DNA of 64,000 bases, taken from positions 2,232,001 to 2,296,000 of the forward strand of contig JACKLI010000001.1 in NCBI GenBank assembly GCA_024235995.1, in the 5' to 3' direction. The stretch comes from Burkholderiaceae bacterium. Lineage in GTDB: Bacteria > Pseudomonadota > Gammaproteobacteria > Burkholderiales > Burkholderiaceae_C. The notes beneath the pieces were generated by a model that had not been told where the DNA came from, searched no databases, and worked only from the letters and a program-made list of their open reading frames with translations. The translations under genes and the position numbers were made by a program. Shown here in pieces: positions 9,579-17,778 of this stretch (its first letter is position 1; every line of letters begins with the position of its first letter).

Positions 9579-10681
9579 ACCCCGAGCCGCCGTCCGCCGC
9601 GCCCGCCGTCGAAGCCGCGCCGCCGGCGCTGCCGCCCGCGCCGCCCCCCGCGATCCCGGCCCAGGGGGCGGCGGCCGCCCCATCCACGCGCCCGGCCATG
9701 CCCGGCCCGGGCCTGATCGTGGCCTGGGTGGTGGCCGTGCTGGCGCTGGCGGCGGTCGTGCTGCTGTGGCAGAAGGTCTCGTCCATGCAGGAGCAGCTGG
9801 CGCGCCAGAGCGCCGACGCCACCAGCAAGTCGGTCGAGGCGCGCACCCTGGCGCGCCAGGCCGACACCGAGGTGCGCGACGCGCTGGGCCGGCTGGCCGC
9901 GCTGGACGGCCGCGTGGGCGACCTGGTCGCCTACCGCAGCCAGATGGAGGAGCTGGTGCAAAGCGTGGCGCGCAACCGCGACGCCAACCTGGCCGCCGAG
10001 CTGGAGTCGGCCCTGCGCGTGGCCCAGGACCAGGCGCAGCTGACCGGCAGCGTGCAGCCCCTGCTGGCCGCGCTGCGCAGCACCGAGCGGCGCGTGGCCG
10101 CCAGCAACGATCCGCGCCTGGCGCCGGTGGCGCGCGCCGCGGCGCGCGACCTGGAGCGCGTCAAGAACGCCAGCATCACCGACACCGCCGGGGTGCTGGC
10201 GCGCATCGACCAGGTGCTGCGCCAGGCCGACGAATTGCCGGTGGCCAACGCCGTCGGCCGCGAGCGCAGCGGCACCACCGTGCGCGAGCGCGCCCAGCCG
10301 GCGCCCGCCACCTGGTGGGAGCGCTGGGGCCGCGGCGTGCTGGACGAGGCGCGCGATCTGCTGCGCGTCAGCCGCATCGAGCGCCCCGAGGCCAGCATGC
10401 TCAGCCCCGAGCAGGCCTTCTTCGTGCGCGAGAACCTCAAGCTGCGCCTGCAGGGCGCGCGCCTGGCGCTGCTGGCGCGCCAGTACGAGGCGGCGCGCGC
10501 CGACCTGGCCGCCGCCGCCAGCGCGCTGGGCACCTGGTTCGACCCCGCCTCGCGCCGCACGCAGGCAGCCGCCACGCTGCTGCAGCGCATTCGCGGCGAG
10601 ACCCACGACGCCACGCTGCCGAGCGTGGACGACACCCTGGTGGCGCTCAGCCAGGCCGCCGCCGCCAGCGCTCAACGCTGA
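9575..10681 (+). CDS. hemX: HemX-like membrane protein
   Basis: 368-aa HemX-family protein of uncertain biochemical role, found next to heme genes. A Pro/Ala-rich cytoplasmic N-terminus (about 1-45) is followed by a single membrane helix (about 48-68, LIVAWVVAVLALAAVVLLW), a coiled-coil segment rich in Gln/Arg/Asp (about 70-130) and a helical periplasmic domain. The start at 9575 overlaps the hemD stop (ATGA). Despite the name there is no methyltransferase domain. The hemY gene follows 14 bp downstream. Confidence 0.85.
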   Translation: MNPEPPSAAPAVEAAPPALPPAPPPAIPAQGAAAAPSTRPAMPGPGLIVAWVVAVLALAAVVLLWQKVSSMQEQLARQSADATSKSVEARTLARQADTEVRDALGRLAALDGRVGDLVAYRSQMEELVQSVARNRDANLAAELESALRVAQDQAQLTGSVQPLLAALRSTERRVAASNDPRLAPVARAAARDLERVKNASITDTAGVLARIDQVLRQADELPVANAVGRERSGTTVRERAQPAPATWWERWGRGVLDEARDLLRVSRIERPEASMLSPEQAFFVRENLKLRLQGARLALLARQYEAARADLAAAASALGTWFDPASRRTQAAATLLQRIRGETHDATLPSVDDTLVALSQAAAASAQR

Positions 10682-10695
10682 GCCAGAGCCAGCCC

Positions 10696-11970
10696 ATGCG
10701 CGCCGCCCTCTGGTTGATTGGCCTGTTTGCCGCCGCCGTGGCGCTGGCCCTGTTTGCCGGCGACAACGATGGCACCGTCACCGTGTTCTGGCCGCCGTAC
10801 CGGGTGGACCTGTCGGTCAACCTGCTGCTGCTGCTGCTGGCCCTGCTGTTCGCCCTGCTGTACGGCGCGCTGCGCACCGTGGCCGCCGTGCTCGAGTTGC
10901 CGCGCCAGGCGCGGCGCTGGCGCGCCCAGCAGCGCGAGCGCACCACCAACGGCCTGATGATGGATGCGCGCGTGCAGTTCACCGCCGGGCGCTTCCTGCG
11001 CGCGCGCAAGGCGGCCGAGGCGGTGCTGGCGCGCGTGCACGCCAGCAGGGCCGACAAGCAGGACGCGCCCGCCGTGCTGGGCTTGCGCACCCTGGCCCAC
11101 CTGACGGCCGCCGAAAGCGCGCACGCCCTGCAGGACGAAGCCACGCGCACGCGCCACCTGGACGCCGCCCTGGCCGCGGCCAGCAGCCATGGCGCCGCCA
11201 CCGAGCTGCGCGAGGCCGTGCTGCTGCGCGCCGCGCAGTGGGCCCTCAACGGCCAGGACCCGGCCGCCGCGCTGGCGCGCCTGGCCGAGCTGCCCACCGG
11301 GGCGCAGCGGCGCACCGCCGCGCTGCGCCTGAAGCTCAAGGCCACCCGCCAGGCCGGCCACATCGTCGACGCCATGGAGACCGCGCGCCTGCTGGCCAAG
11401 CACCGCGCGTTCTCGCCGCAGGCCGCCGCCAGTTTGCTGCGCGGCCTGGCCGCCGAGCAGATCGCCGGCGCCTACGATGCCGAGCAACTGTGCCAGATCT
11501 GGACCGCGCTGGGCCCGCGCGAGCGCGCCATGCCCGAGCTGGCCCTGCGCGCCGCCCAGCGGCTGATCGACCTGGGCGGCGACGCGGCGCTGGCCCGCGG
11601 CTGGCTGCTGCCCGTGTGGGACGACATGCTGGCCCAGCCCGAGTTCTTCACCGACGCCCAGCGCGTGCGCCTGGCCCAGGTGCTGGAGCAGGCCCTGAGC
11701 GAGCAGGGCGCCGATGCCGAATGGCTGGCGCGCATCGAGTCCGCCCAGCAGGCCCATCCGCGCGACGCCACGCTGCAGTACCTGGCCGGCATGGCCTGCC
11801 TGCAGCGCGGCCTGTGGGGCCGCGCGCAGCTGCTGCTGGCCCAGGCCGCCCGCGCGCTGGACGACACCCAGCTGCGCCGCGACGCCTGGCGCGCGCAGGC
11901 GCGGATGGCCGAGGAGCGGGGCGACGAAAGCGCCGCGGCGCAGGCCTGGCGGCAGGCCGCGCAGGCTTGA
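10696..11970 (+). CDS. hemY: HemY-like TPR membrane protein
   Basis: 424-aa HemY protein of the proteobacterial 'heme biosynthesis associated' type, not protoporphyrinogen oxidase. Two N-terminal membrane helices (about 4-21 and 36-58, the second a run of Leu) flank the short loop GTVTVFWPPYRVDLS. A cytoplasmic helical-repeat (TPR-like) domain follows to the end. Last gene of the algZ-hemY run; the next gene has its own promoter region. Probably a scaffold for heme enzymes, by family inference. Confidence 0.88.
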   Translation: MRAALWLIGLFAAAVALALFAGDNDGTVTVFWPPYRVDLSVNLLLLLLALLFALLYGALRTVAAVLELPRQARRWRAQQRERTTNGLMMDARVQFTAGRFLRARKAAEAVLARVHASRADKQDAPAVLGLRTLAHLTAAESAHALQDEATRTRHLDAALAAASSHGAATELREAVLLRAAQWALNGQDPAAALARLAELPTGAQRRTAALRLKLKATRQAGHIVDAMETARLLAKHRAFSPQAAASLLRGLAAEQIAGAYDAEQLCQIWTALGPRERAMPELALRAAQRLIDLGGDAALARGWLLPVWDDMLAQPEFFTDAQRVRLAQVLEQALSEQGADAEWLARIESAQQAHPRDATLQYLAGMACLQRGLWGRAQLLLAQAARALDDTQLRRDAWRAQARMAEERGDESAAAQAWRQAAQA

Positions 11971-12004
11971 AGGCCGCACATGGCCAGCTTCAGTCGATTT
12001 TGTG

Positions 12005-12018
12005 ATACGACGTCATAA
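12005..12018. promoter_or_regulatory. Probable GntR operator upstream of the regulator
   Basis: ATACGACGTCATAA lies 35 bp before the regulator ATG and contains the palindrome GACGTC. The same core (TACGAYGTCATA) recurs before kdgD at 12829. Two sites flanking a FadR-type regulator suggest auto-regulation and control of kdgD. Confidence 0.55.
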
Positions 12019-12052
12019 GTCAAACATTGTCGATCTTGACTATGATGTGGAC

Positions 12053-12781
12053 ATGATGATTGCGCATCGCCCCCCTCGTGCCCGTCCGCGCTCCCTGACG
12101 GTTGAAGTGGTCGAGGCGGTGGGCGACCGCATCCGCGATGGCAGCCTGGCGGCCGGTGCCAAGCTGCCGCGCGAGGCCGACCTGATGGCCGAGTTCGGCG
12201 TCAGCCGCACGGTGGTGCGCGAGGCCATTTCGCGCCTGCAGGCCGCCGGCATGGTGGACACGCGGCACGGCGTGGGCACCTTCGTGGTCGGCGCGGGCGA
12301 CGCGGTGGCCTTTCGCATCGACCCGGAGCGGCTGGCCACGCTGCAGGACGTGATCGACGTGCTGGAGTTGCGCATTGCGCTGGAGACCGAATGCGCCGGC
12401 CTGGCGGCGGCGCGGCGCACCGAGGACCAGCTGCAGGCCATTCGCGAGGCCCTGGCGGCCTTCGTGGCGGCGCGCGAGTCGGGGCAGGACGCCGTGGGCG
12501 CGGACTTTCAGTTTCACCTGGAGATCGCGCGCGCCACCCACAACCGGCACTTCGTCGAACTGATGAACACCCTGGGCCTGAGCATGATTCCGCGCGCGCG
12601 CCTGGCGAGCGGGCTGGCGCCGACGGGCGAGGAGTGGGCCTACCTGGGGCGCATCAACGCCGAGCACCAGAGCGTCCTGGACGCCATTGCGCGCCAGGAC
12701 GTGGAGGGTGCGCGCGCCGCCATGCGCACGCATCTGGCCAACAGCCGGCAGCGGCGCCAGCTGGCCGCGCGCGGCGGCTGA
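12053..12781 (+). CDS. GntR/FadR-family transcriptional regulator
   Basis: 242-aa regulator with an N-terminal winged helix (about 20-80; GAKLPREADLMAEFGVSRTV, VREAISRLQAAGMV) and a C-terminal helical FCD ligand domain (about 100-230; ELRIALETECAGLAAAR, HLEIARATHNRHFVEL, EHQSVLDAI) with its metal-binding His positions. The ATG at 12053 is preceded by TATGATGTGGAC; a longer upstream frame overlaps hemY and is ignored. Its position next to the hexarate genes and the shared operator motif suggest that it responds to a hexarate or its dehydration product. Inferred role only. Confidence 0.9.
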   Translation: MMIAHRPPRARPRSLTVEVVEAVGDRIRDGSLAAGAKLPREADLMAEFGVSRTVVREAISRLQAAGMVDTRHGVGTFVVGAGDAVAFRIDPERLATLQDVIDVLELRIALETECAGLAAARRTEDQLQAIREALAAFVAARESGQDAVGADFQFHLEIARATHNRHFVELMNTLGLSMIPRARLASGLAPTGEEWAYLGRINAEHQSVLDAIARQDVEGARAAMRTHLANSRQRRQLAARGG

Positions 12782-12828
12782 GCGGGGCGATCAGGGTTTT
12801 CACGAAGAACGGTGCCGGGTCTTTAGTT

Positions 12829-12843
12829 GTACGATGTCATACC
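12829..12843. promoter_or_regulatory. Probable GntR operator upstream of kdgD
   Basis: GTACGATGTCATACC is 20 bp before the kdgD ATG and shares TACGAYGTCATA with the site at 12005. Binding here would block transcription initiation or early elongation of kdgD. Confidence 0.55.
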
Positions 12844-12862
12844 AATAAATTGTGGAGATGCC

Positions 12863-13780
12863 ATGAACCCGGATGAGCTCAAGGCGGCCCTGTCGACCGG
12901 CCTCCTGTCCTTTCCCCTGACCGATTTCGACGCTGAGCTGCGCTTTGCGCCCAAGCCTTACGCCGCGCGCCTGGAGTGGCTGATGCCCTACGGTGCCAGC
13001 GTGTTGTTTGCCGCCGGCGGCATGGGCGAGTTCTTTTCGCTCGAGCCGGGCGAGTACGCGGAGGTGGTCAAGGTCGCGGCCGCCACCTGTGGCCGGCGCA
13101 CGCCCATCGTCGGCGCCAGCGGCGGCGGCACCACGCTGGCCATCCAGTACGCGCAGGCCACCGAGCGCAGCGGCGCCGCCGGCATCCTGCTGATGCCGCA
13201 CTACCTGACCGAGGCCGGGCAGGAGGGCCTGGTGGCGCACATCGAGGCGGTGTGCAAGAGCGTGCGGATCGGCGTCATCGTCTACAACCGCGGCGCCTGC
13301 AAGCTGACGGCCGAATCGGTCGAGCAACTGGCCGAGCGCTGCCCCAACCTGATCGGCTTCAAGGACGGGCTGGGCGACATCGAGCGCATCGTGCAGATTC
13401 GCCGCCGCCTGGGCGATCGCCTGGTCTACATCGGCGGCATGCCGACGCACGAGGTCTACGCGCAGGCCTACCAGGCGCTGGGCGTGCCGACCTATTCGTC
13501 GGCGGTGTTCAACTTCATTCCGCGCACCGCCATCGCGTTCTACGACGCCTATGCCAAGGGTGACGCGGCCACCGTCAACCGCCTGCTCGACACGTTTTTC
13601 CTGCCCTACATAGCCATCCGCAACCAGGGCGCGGGCTATGCTGTCAGCATCGTCAAGGCCGGCGCGGCGCTGGTCGGCCACGGTGCCGGCCCGGTGCGCC
13701 CGCCGCTGTCCGATCTCAAGCCGCAGCAGCGGGAGCAACTCAAGGTGCTGATCGATCGCCTGGGTTCGCAGTCTGTTTGA
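12863..13780 (+). CDS. kdgD: 5-dehydro-4-deoxyglucarate dehydratase
   Basis: Converts 5-dehydro-4-deoxy-D-glucarate to 2,5-dioxovalerate with loss of CO2 and water. The 305-aa DHDPS-superfamily barrel has the GGMGEFFSL loop, the Tyr of VYNRGACKL and the Schiff-base Lys in LIGFKDGLGD (about residue 175). The ATG at 12863 follows TGTGGAGATGCC; the upstream in-frame start would run through the operator. It leads the hexarate cluster and is followed by the Bug receptor gene. Confidence 0.94.
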   Translation: MNPDELKAALSTGLLSFPLTDFDAELRFAPKPYAARLEWLMPYGASVLFAAGGMGEFFSLEPGEYAEVVKVAAATCGRRTPIVGASGGGTTLAIQYAQATERSGAAGILLMPHYLTEAGQEGLVAHIEAVCKSVRIGVIVYNRGACKLTAESVEQLAERCPNLIGFKDGLGDIERIVQIRRRLGDRLVYIGGMPTHEVYAQAYQALGVPTYSSAVFNFIPRTAIAFYDAYAKGDAATVNRLLDTFFLPYIAIRNQGAGYAVSIVKAGAALVGHGAGPVRPPLSDLKPQQREQLKVLIDRLGSQSV

Positions 13781-13820
13781 TTCTTTCCCCATCCATTCCC
13801 TTAACCCTAGGAGACACCGC

Positions 13821-14771
13821 ATGAAGAAAGCTCTCGCAGGCATCGTCCTGGGCCTGGCCAGCGCCGTGGCCTTTGCCTGGCCGACCAAGACCGTCACCAT
13901 CATCGTGCCGTTCCCGCCCGGTGGCTCGACCGACATGATCGCCCGCACCATCTCGGCCGAGCTGGGCCAGAAGATCGGCGGCACCGTGGTGGTCGACAAC
14001 AAGGGCGGCGCCACCGGCACCATCGGCACCGCCCAGGTGGCGCGCAGCGAGCCGGACGGCCACACCCTGCTGGTGTCCTCGCTGGGCCCGTTCGTCATCG
14101 CGCCGCACCTGATCAAGGCGCAGTACGATGCGTTGAAGGATCTGGACCCCATCACCGTTGCCGTGCGCGCGCCCAACGTGCTGGTGGTGCCTGCCGCCTC
14201 CAGGCTCAAGAGTCTGGCCGACGTGCTGGCCTACCTGAAGGCCAACCCCGGCAAGATGAGCTTCGCCACCTCGGGCGCCGGCAGCAGCGACCACCTGACC
14301 TCCGAGCTGTTCTGGCAGCAGACCGGCACCAGCGGCCTGCACGTGCCCTACAAGGGCGGCGGCCCGGTGATGACGGACCTGCTGGGCAACCAGGTGGATT
14401 CGTCCTTCATGAACATCAACACCGCGCTGCCGCAAATCCGCGCCGGCAAGCTGCGCCCGCTGGTCATCACCAGCGCCAAGCGCTCGCCGCTGCTGCCCGA
14501 CGTGCCCACGATGGATGAGAGCGGCATCAAGGACGCCGACGTCTACTCGTGGCAGGCCGTCGCCGGCCCGCACGGCATGCCGGCCGAGCTGAAGGAGCGC
14601 CTGCAAGGCGCCATCGCCGCCATCCTGCGCCAGCCCGCCACCAAGGCCAAGCTGGAGGAGCTGGGCTTCGAGCTGGTGCTGAACACGCCGGCCGAATTCG
14701 CCAAGTACCAGGCCGATGAATACGCCCGCTGGGGCAAGCTGATCCGCGAGCGCAAGATCACGGCCAACTGA
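13821..14771 (+). CDS. Bug-family (tripartite tricarboxylate) periplasmic receptor
   Basis: 316-aa periplasmic solute receptor. Signal peptide MKKALAGIVLGLASAVAFA, then the Bug hallmark TIIVPFPPGGSTDMIART, SHVPYKGGGP-like HVPYKGGGPVMTDLL, and LPDVPTMDESG near residue 240. A good ribosome site (AGGAGAC) precedes the ATG. No TctA/TctB membrane genes are in the window, so the receptor must work with a transporter elsewhere or act as a sensor. Cluster context suggests glucarate or galactarate as ligand; this is inference. Confidence 0.93.
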   Translation: MKKALAGIVLGLASAVAFAWPTKTVTIIVPFPPGGSTDMIARTISAELGQKIGGTVVVDNKGGATGTIGTAQVARSEPDGHTLLVSSLGPFVIAPHLIKAQYDALKDLDPITVAVRAPNVLVVPAASRLKSLADVLAYLKANPGKMSFATSGAGSSDHLTSELFWQQTGTSGLHVPYKGGGPVMTDLLGNQVDSSFMNINTALPQIRAGKLRPLVITSAKRSPLLPDVPTMDESGIKDADVYSWQAVAGPHGMPAELKERLQGAIAAILRQPATKAKLEELGFELVLNTPAEFAKYQADEYARWGKLIRERKITAN

Positions 14772-14789
14772 CGGGGCCCTGAGCGATTC

Positions 14790-14824
14790 ACCCAGCGGGC
14801 ACCGTGCGTGCCCGTCGGGTTTTT
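14790..14824 (+). terminator. Rho-independent terminator after the Bug gene
   Basis: CGGGCAC (14796-14802) pairs with GTGCCCG (14808-14814), extended by ACCC/GGGT, followed by a T run. It separates kdgD-bug from gudD. Confidence 0.75.
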
Positions 14825-14888
14825 GAATCAAATCGGCCTCTTGCCCGTGCCAATCATGCGCAAGAAGCTATCAAATCAATAGTTTTTC
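14820..14888 (+). repeat. Family A repeat, intergenic before gudD
   Basis: AATCAAATCGGCCTCTTGCC and GCGCAAGAAGCTATCAAATC are the half-sites. The copy starts within the T run of the terminator and ends 22 bp before gudD. ATCAAAT occurs at both ends as a direct repeat. Confidence 0.85.
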
Positions 14889-14910
14889 TGTCCCCTCGTC
14901 ACGCCCGCCC

Positions 14911-16239
14911 ATGACCGCTCCCCTTGTCCAGCGCATGCAGGTCGTTCCCGTCGCCGGGCGCGACGGCATGCTGCTCAATCTGTCGGGCGCCCACGCCCCC
15001 TTCTTCACCCGCAACCTGGTGATCCTGACCGACAGCGCCGGCCGCACCGGCCTGGGCGAGGTGCCCGGCGGCGAGAAGATTCGCCAGACGCTGGACGACG
15101 CCCGCGCCCTGGTGGAGGGTCGTCCCATCGGCGCCATGCAGGCGGTCCTGAACGACATCCGCAGCCGCTTTGCCGACCGCGACGCCGGCGGGCGCGGCCT
15201 GCAGACCTTCGACTTGCGCACCACCATCCACGCCGTGGCGGCGGTCGAATCGGCCCTGCTCGACCTGCAGGGCCAGCACCTGGGCGTGCCGGTGGCCGCC
15301 TTGCTGGGCGAGGGCCAGCAGCGCGACGCGGTGCGGATGCTGGGCTACCTGTTCTTCGTCGGCGACCGCCGCAAGACCGATCTGCCCTACGCCAGCGAGC
15401 CCGACGCCGAGGACGACTGGCTGCGCCTGCGCCACGAGCCGGCCATGACGATCGACGCGGTGGTGCGCCTGGCCGAGGCGGCGCAGCGGCGCTACGGCTT
15501 TCAGGACTTCAAGCTCAAGGGCGGCGTGCTGCGCGGCGACGAAGAGGTCGAGGCCGTCACCGCCCTGCACGAGCGCTTTCCGCAGGCGCGCGTCACGCTC
15601 GACCCCAACGGCGGCTGGTGGTTGCAGGACGCCATCCGCCTGGGCCACAGGATGCGCGGCGTGGTCGCCTACGCCGAAGACCCCTGCGGCGCGGAAGAGG
15701 GCTTTTCGGGCCGCGAGGTGATGGCTGAGTTTCGCCGCGCCACCGGCCTGCCCACGGCCACCAACATGATCGCCACCGACTGGCGCCAGATGGCGCACGC
15801 GCTGGCGCTGCAATCGGTCGACATCCCGCTGGCCGACCCGCACTTCTGGACCCTGGCCGGTAGCGTGCGCGTGGCGCAGACCTGCCGCGATTGGGGCCTG
15901 GCCTGGGGCTCGCACTCCAACAACCACTTCGACGTCTCGCTGGCCATGTTCACCCATGTCGGCGCCGCCGCGCCCGGCAAGGTGACGGCCATCGACACGC
16001 ACTGGATCTGGCAGGACGGCCAGCGGCTGACGAAAGAGCCGCTGCGTATCGAGGGCGGCTGCGTGCAGGTGCCCAAGCGGCCCGGCCTGGGCATCGACAT
16101 CGACCTGGCCGAGGTCGACAAGGCGCACCAGCTCTACCTGCAGCACGGCCTGGGCGCGCGCGACGACGCACAGGCCATGCAATACCTGATCCCGAACTGG
16201 CGCTTCGATCCCAAGCGGCCCTGCCTGGTGCGCGACTGA
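14911..16239 (+). CDS. gudD: Glucarate dehydratase
   Basis: Enolase-superfamily enzyme turning D-glucarate (or L-idarate) into 5-dehydro-4-deoxyglucarate. The 442-aa protein carries the catalytic FKLKGG Lys pair (about 205-207), metal ligands in TLDPNGGW, YAEDPCGAEEG and TNMIATDW, and the His in SHSNNHFDVS (about 333). Its product feeds KdgD at 12863. It lies 24 bp upstream of the dehydrogenase gene. Confidence 0.96.
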   Translation: MTAPLVQRMQVVPVAGRDGMLLNLSGAHAPFFTRNLVILTDSAGRTGLGEVPGGEKIRQTLDDARALVEGRPIGAMQAVLNDIRSRFADRDAGGRGLQTFDLRTTIHAVAAVESALLDLQGQHLGVPVAALLGEGQQRDAVRMLGYLFFVGDRRKTDLPYASEPDAEDDWLRLRHEPAMTIDAVVRLAEAAQRRYGFQDFKLKGGVLRGDEEVEAVTALHERFPQARVTLDPNGGWWLQDAIRLGHRMRGVVAYAEDPCGAEEGFSGREVMAEFRRATGLPTATNMIATDWRQMAHALALQSVDIPLADPHFWTLAGSVRVAQTCRDWGLAWGSHSNNHFDVSLAMFTHVGAAAPGKVTAIDTHWIWQDGQRLTKEPLRIEGGCVQVPKRPGLGIDIDLAEVDKAHQLYLQHGLGARDDAQAMQYLIPNWRFDPKRPCLVRD

Positions 16240-16262
16240 GCACGCCAACATCACACTTCCCC

Positions 16263-17750
16263 ATGACTGTCCTGCAATCCTTCGATGCCCGCACCGGCCA
16301 GCCCATCGACGCGCCCGCCGGCCACCCGCTCATCGCCACCACGCCGGCGCAGCTCGACGCCGCGGTGCGCGCCGCCGCCGCCGCGGCGCCGGCCTGGGCC
16401 GCCAGCGACGGCGCGGCGCGCGCCCGGCTGCTGGACGCCCTGGCCGCGGCGCTGGAAGCCCGGCGCGACGAACTGGTGGCGCTGGCCGACGCCGAAACCG
16501 CCCTGGGCGCCGGGCGCCTGCAGGGCGAGCTGGACCGCACGGCGTTCCAGTTGCGGCGCTTCGGCCGCATGGCGGGCGAGGGCTTGCCGTTCCGGCACGT
16601 GGACGACCCCGCCGTGGCCGGCGCGCCGCCGGCCGGGCATCCGGCCATGATGCGCGTGCGCGTGCCGCTGGGCCCGGTGGCCATGTTCGCGGCCAGCAAC
16701 TTTCCGTTCGCCTTCTCGGTGCTGGGCGGCGACACCGCGGCCGCGCTGGCCGCCGGCTGCCCGGTGGTGGTGAAGGCGCACAACGGCCATCTGCTGCTGG
16801 CCAACCGTGTGTTCGCGCTGATCCAGGCCGTGCTCGAGGCCCAGGGCCTGCCGGCCGGGCTGCTCGGCCTGGTGCAGGGCGAGGGCAACGGGATCGGCGT
16901 GCAGCTGATCCGCCACCCGGCCATTGCCGCCGGCGCTTTCACCGGCTCCACCCGCGGCGGCGCCGCGCTGCAGGCCGAGGCCAGCGCGCGTGCGCGGCCG
17001 ATCCCCTTTTATGGCGAGCTGGGCTCGGTCAACCCCGTCATCGCGCTGCCGCCCGTGCTGCGCGCCCGGGGCGCCGAGCTGGCGACCACGCTGGCCGGCT
17101 CCATCACGCTGGGCTGCGGCCAGTTCTGCACCAGCCCGGGCGTGATCGTGCTGCTGGACGACCCGGCCAGCGACGCCTTCGTGCGGCAACTGGCCGCGGC
17201 CCTGGCCGCGCAGCAGCCGCACGCCATGCTGACGCCCGGCCTGCGCCAGGCCTTCGACGCCGGCGTGGCGCGCTGGAGCGGCGCCGGCGCGCAGCCGCTG
17301 CTGCACGAAAGCGCCGCCGCGCCCGAGCCGCCGCGGCCGGTGCTGGCCCAGGTCGACGCCGCCCGCTTCATCGCCGCGCCGCAGCTGCACGACGAGGTGT
17401 TCGGCCCGGCCAGCCTGGTCGTGCGCGCGCGCAACGTGGCCGAGGCAGTGCAGGTGCTGCAGGCCCTGGGCGGCAGCCTGACCGTCACGCTGTGGGGCGC
17501 CGACGAGGAAAGCGCCGACGCCCAGGCGCTGGTGCGCGCGGCCATGCAGGTGGCCGGCCGCGTGCTGTTTGCCGGTGTGCCCACCGGCGTGGCGGTGACG
17601 GCGGGGCAGCAGCACGGCGGGCCCTGGCCCTCGTCCACCCAGCCGCTGAGCACTTCGGTGGGCGACGCCGCGCTGGAGCGCTTCCTGCGCCCGGTGGCGC
17701 TGCAGGACACGCCGACCTGGCTGGCGGCGCGCGCCGGCCGGCCGGTTTGA
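16263..17750 (+). CDS. 2,5-dioxovalerate (2-oxoglutarate semialdehyde) dehydrogenase
   Basis: Aldehyde dehydrogenase of the KGSADH type, 495 aa, which oxidises 2,5-dioxovalerate to 2-oxoglutarate and so links hexarates to the TCA cycle. Seen motifs: FAASNFPFAFSVLGGDTAAA, the cofactor Lys in VVKAHNGH, FTGSTRGG, the Glu in PFYGELGSVNP and the nucleophile Cys in GCGQFCTSPG (about residue 290). Closely spaced between gudD and garD. Substrate is inferred from family likeness plus cluster. Confidence 0.92.
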   Translation: MTVLQSFDARTGQPIDAPAGHPLIATTPAQLDAAVRAAAAAAPAWAASDGAARARLLDALAAALEARRDELVALADAETALGAGRLQGELDRTAFQLRRFGRMAGEGLPFRHVDDPAVAGAPPAGHPAMMRVRVPLGPVAMFAASNFPFAFSVLGGDTAAALAAGCPVVVKAHNGHLLLANRVFALIQAVLEAQGLPAGLLGLVQGEGNGIGVQLIRHPAIAAGAFTGSTRGGAALQAEASARARPIPFYGELGSVNPVIALPPVLRARGAELATTLAGSITLGCGQFCTSPGVIVLLDDPASDAFVRQLAAALAAQQPHAMLTPGLRQAFDAGVARWSGAGAQPLLHESAAAPEPPRPVLAQVDAARFIAAPQLHDEVFGPASLVVRARNVAEAVQVLQALGGSLTVTLWGADEESADAQALVRAAMQVAGRVLFAGVPTGVAVTAGQQHGGPWPSSTQPLSTSVGDAALERFLRPVALQDTPTWLAARAGRPV

Positions 17751-17778
17751 GCAGGCGCTCAGGTACGGAGTCCGGGTC

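Noticed and set aside
10696..11970. Reading HemY as protoporphyrinogen oxidase
   Set aside because: No FAD-binding motif; two N-terminal membrane helices plus TPR-like repeats match the proteobacterial HemY instead.
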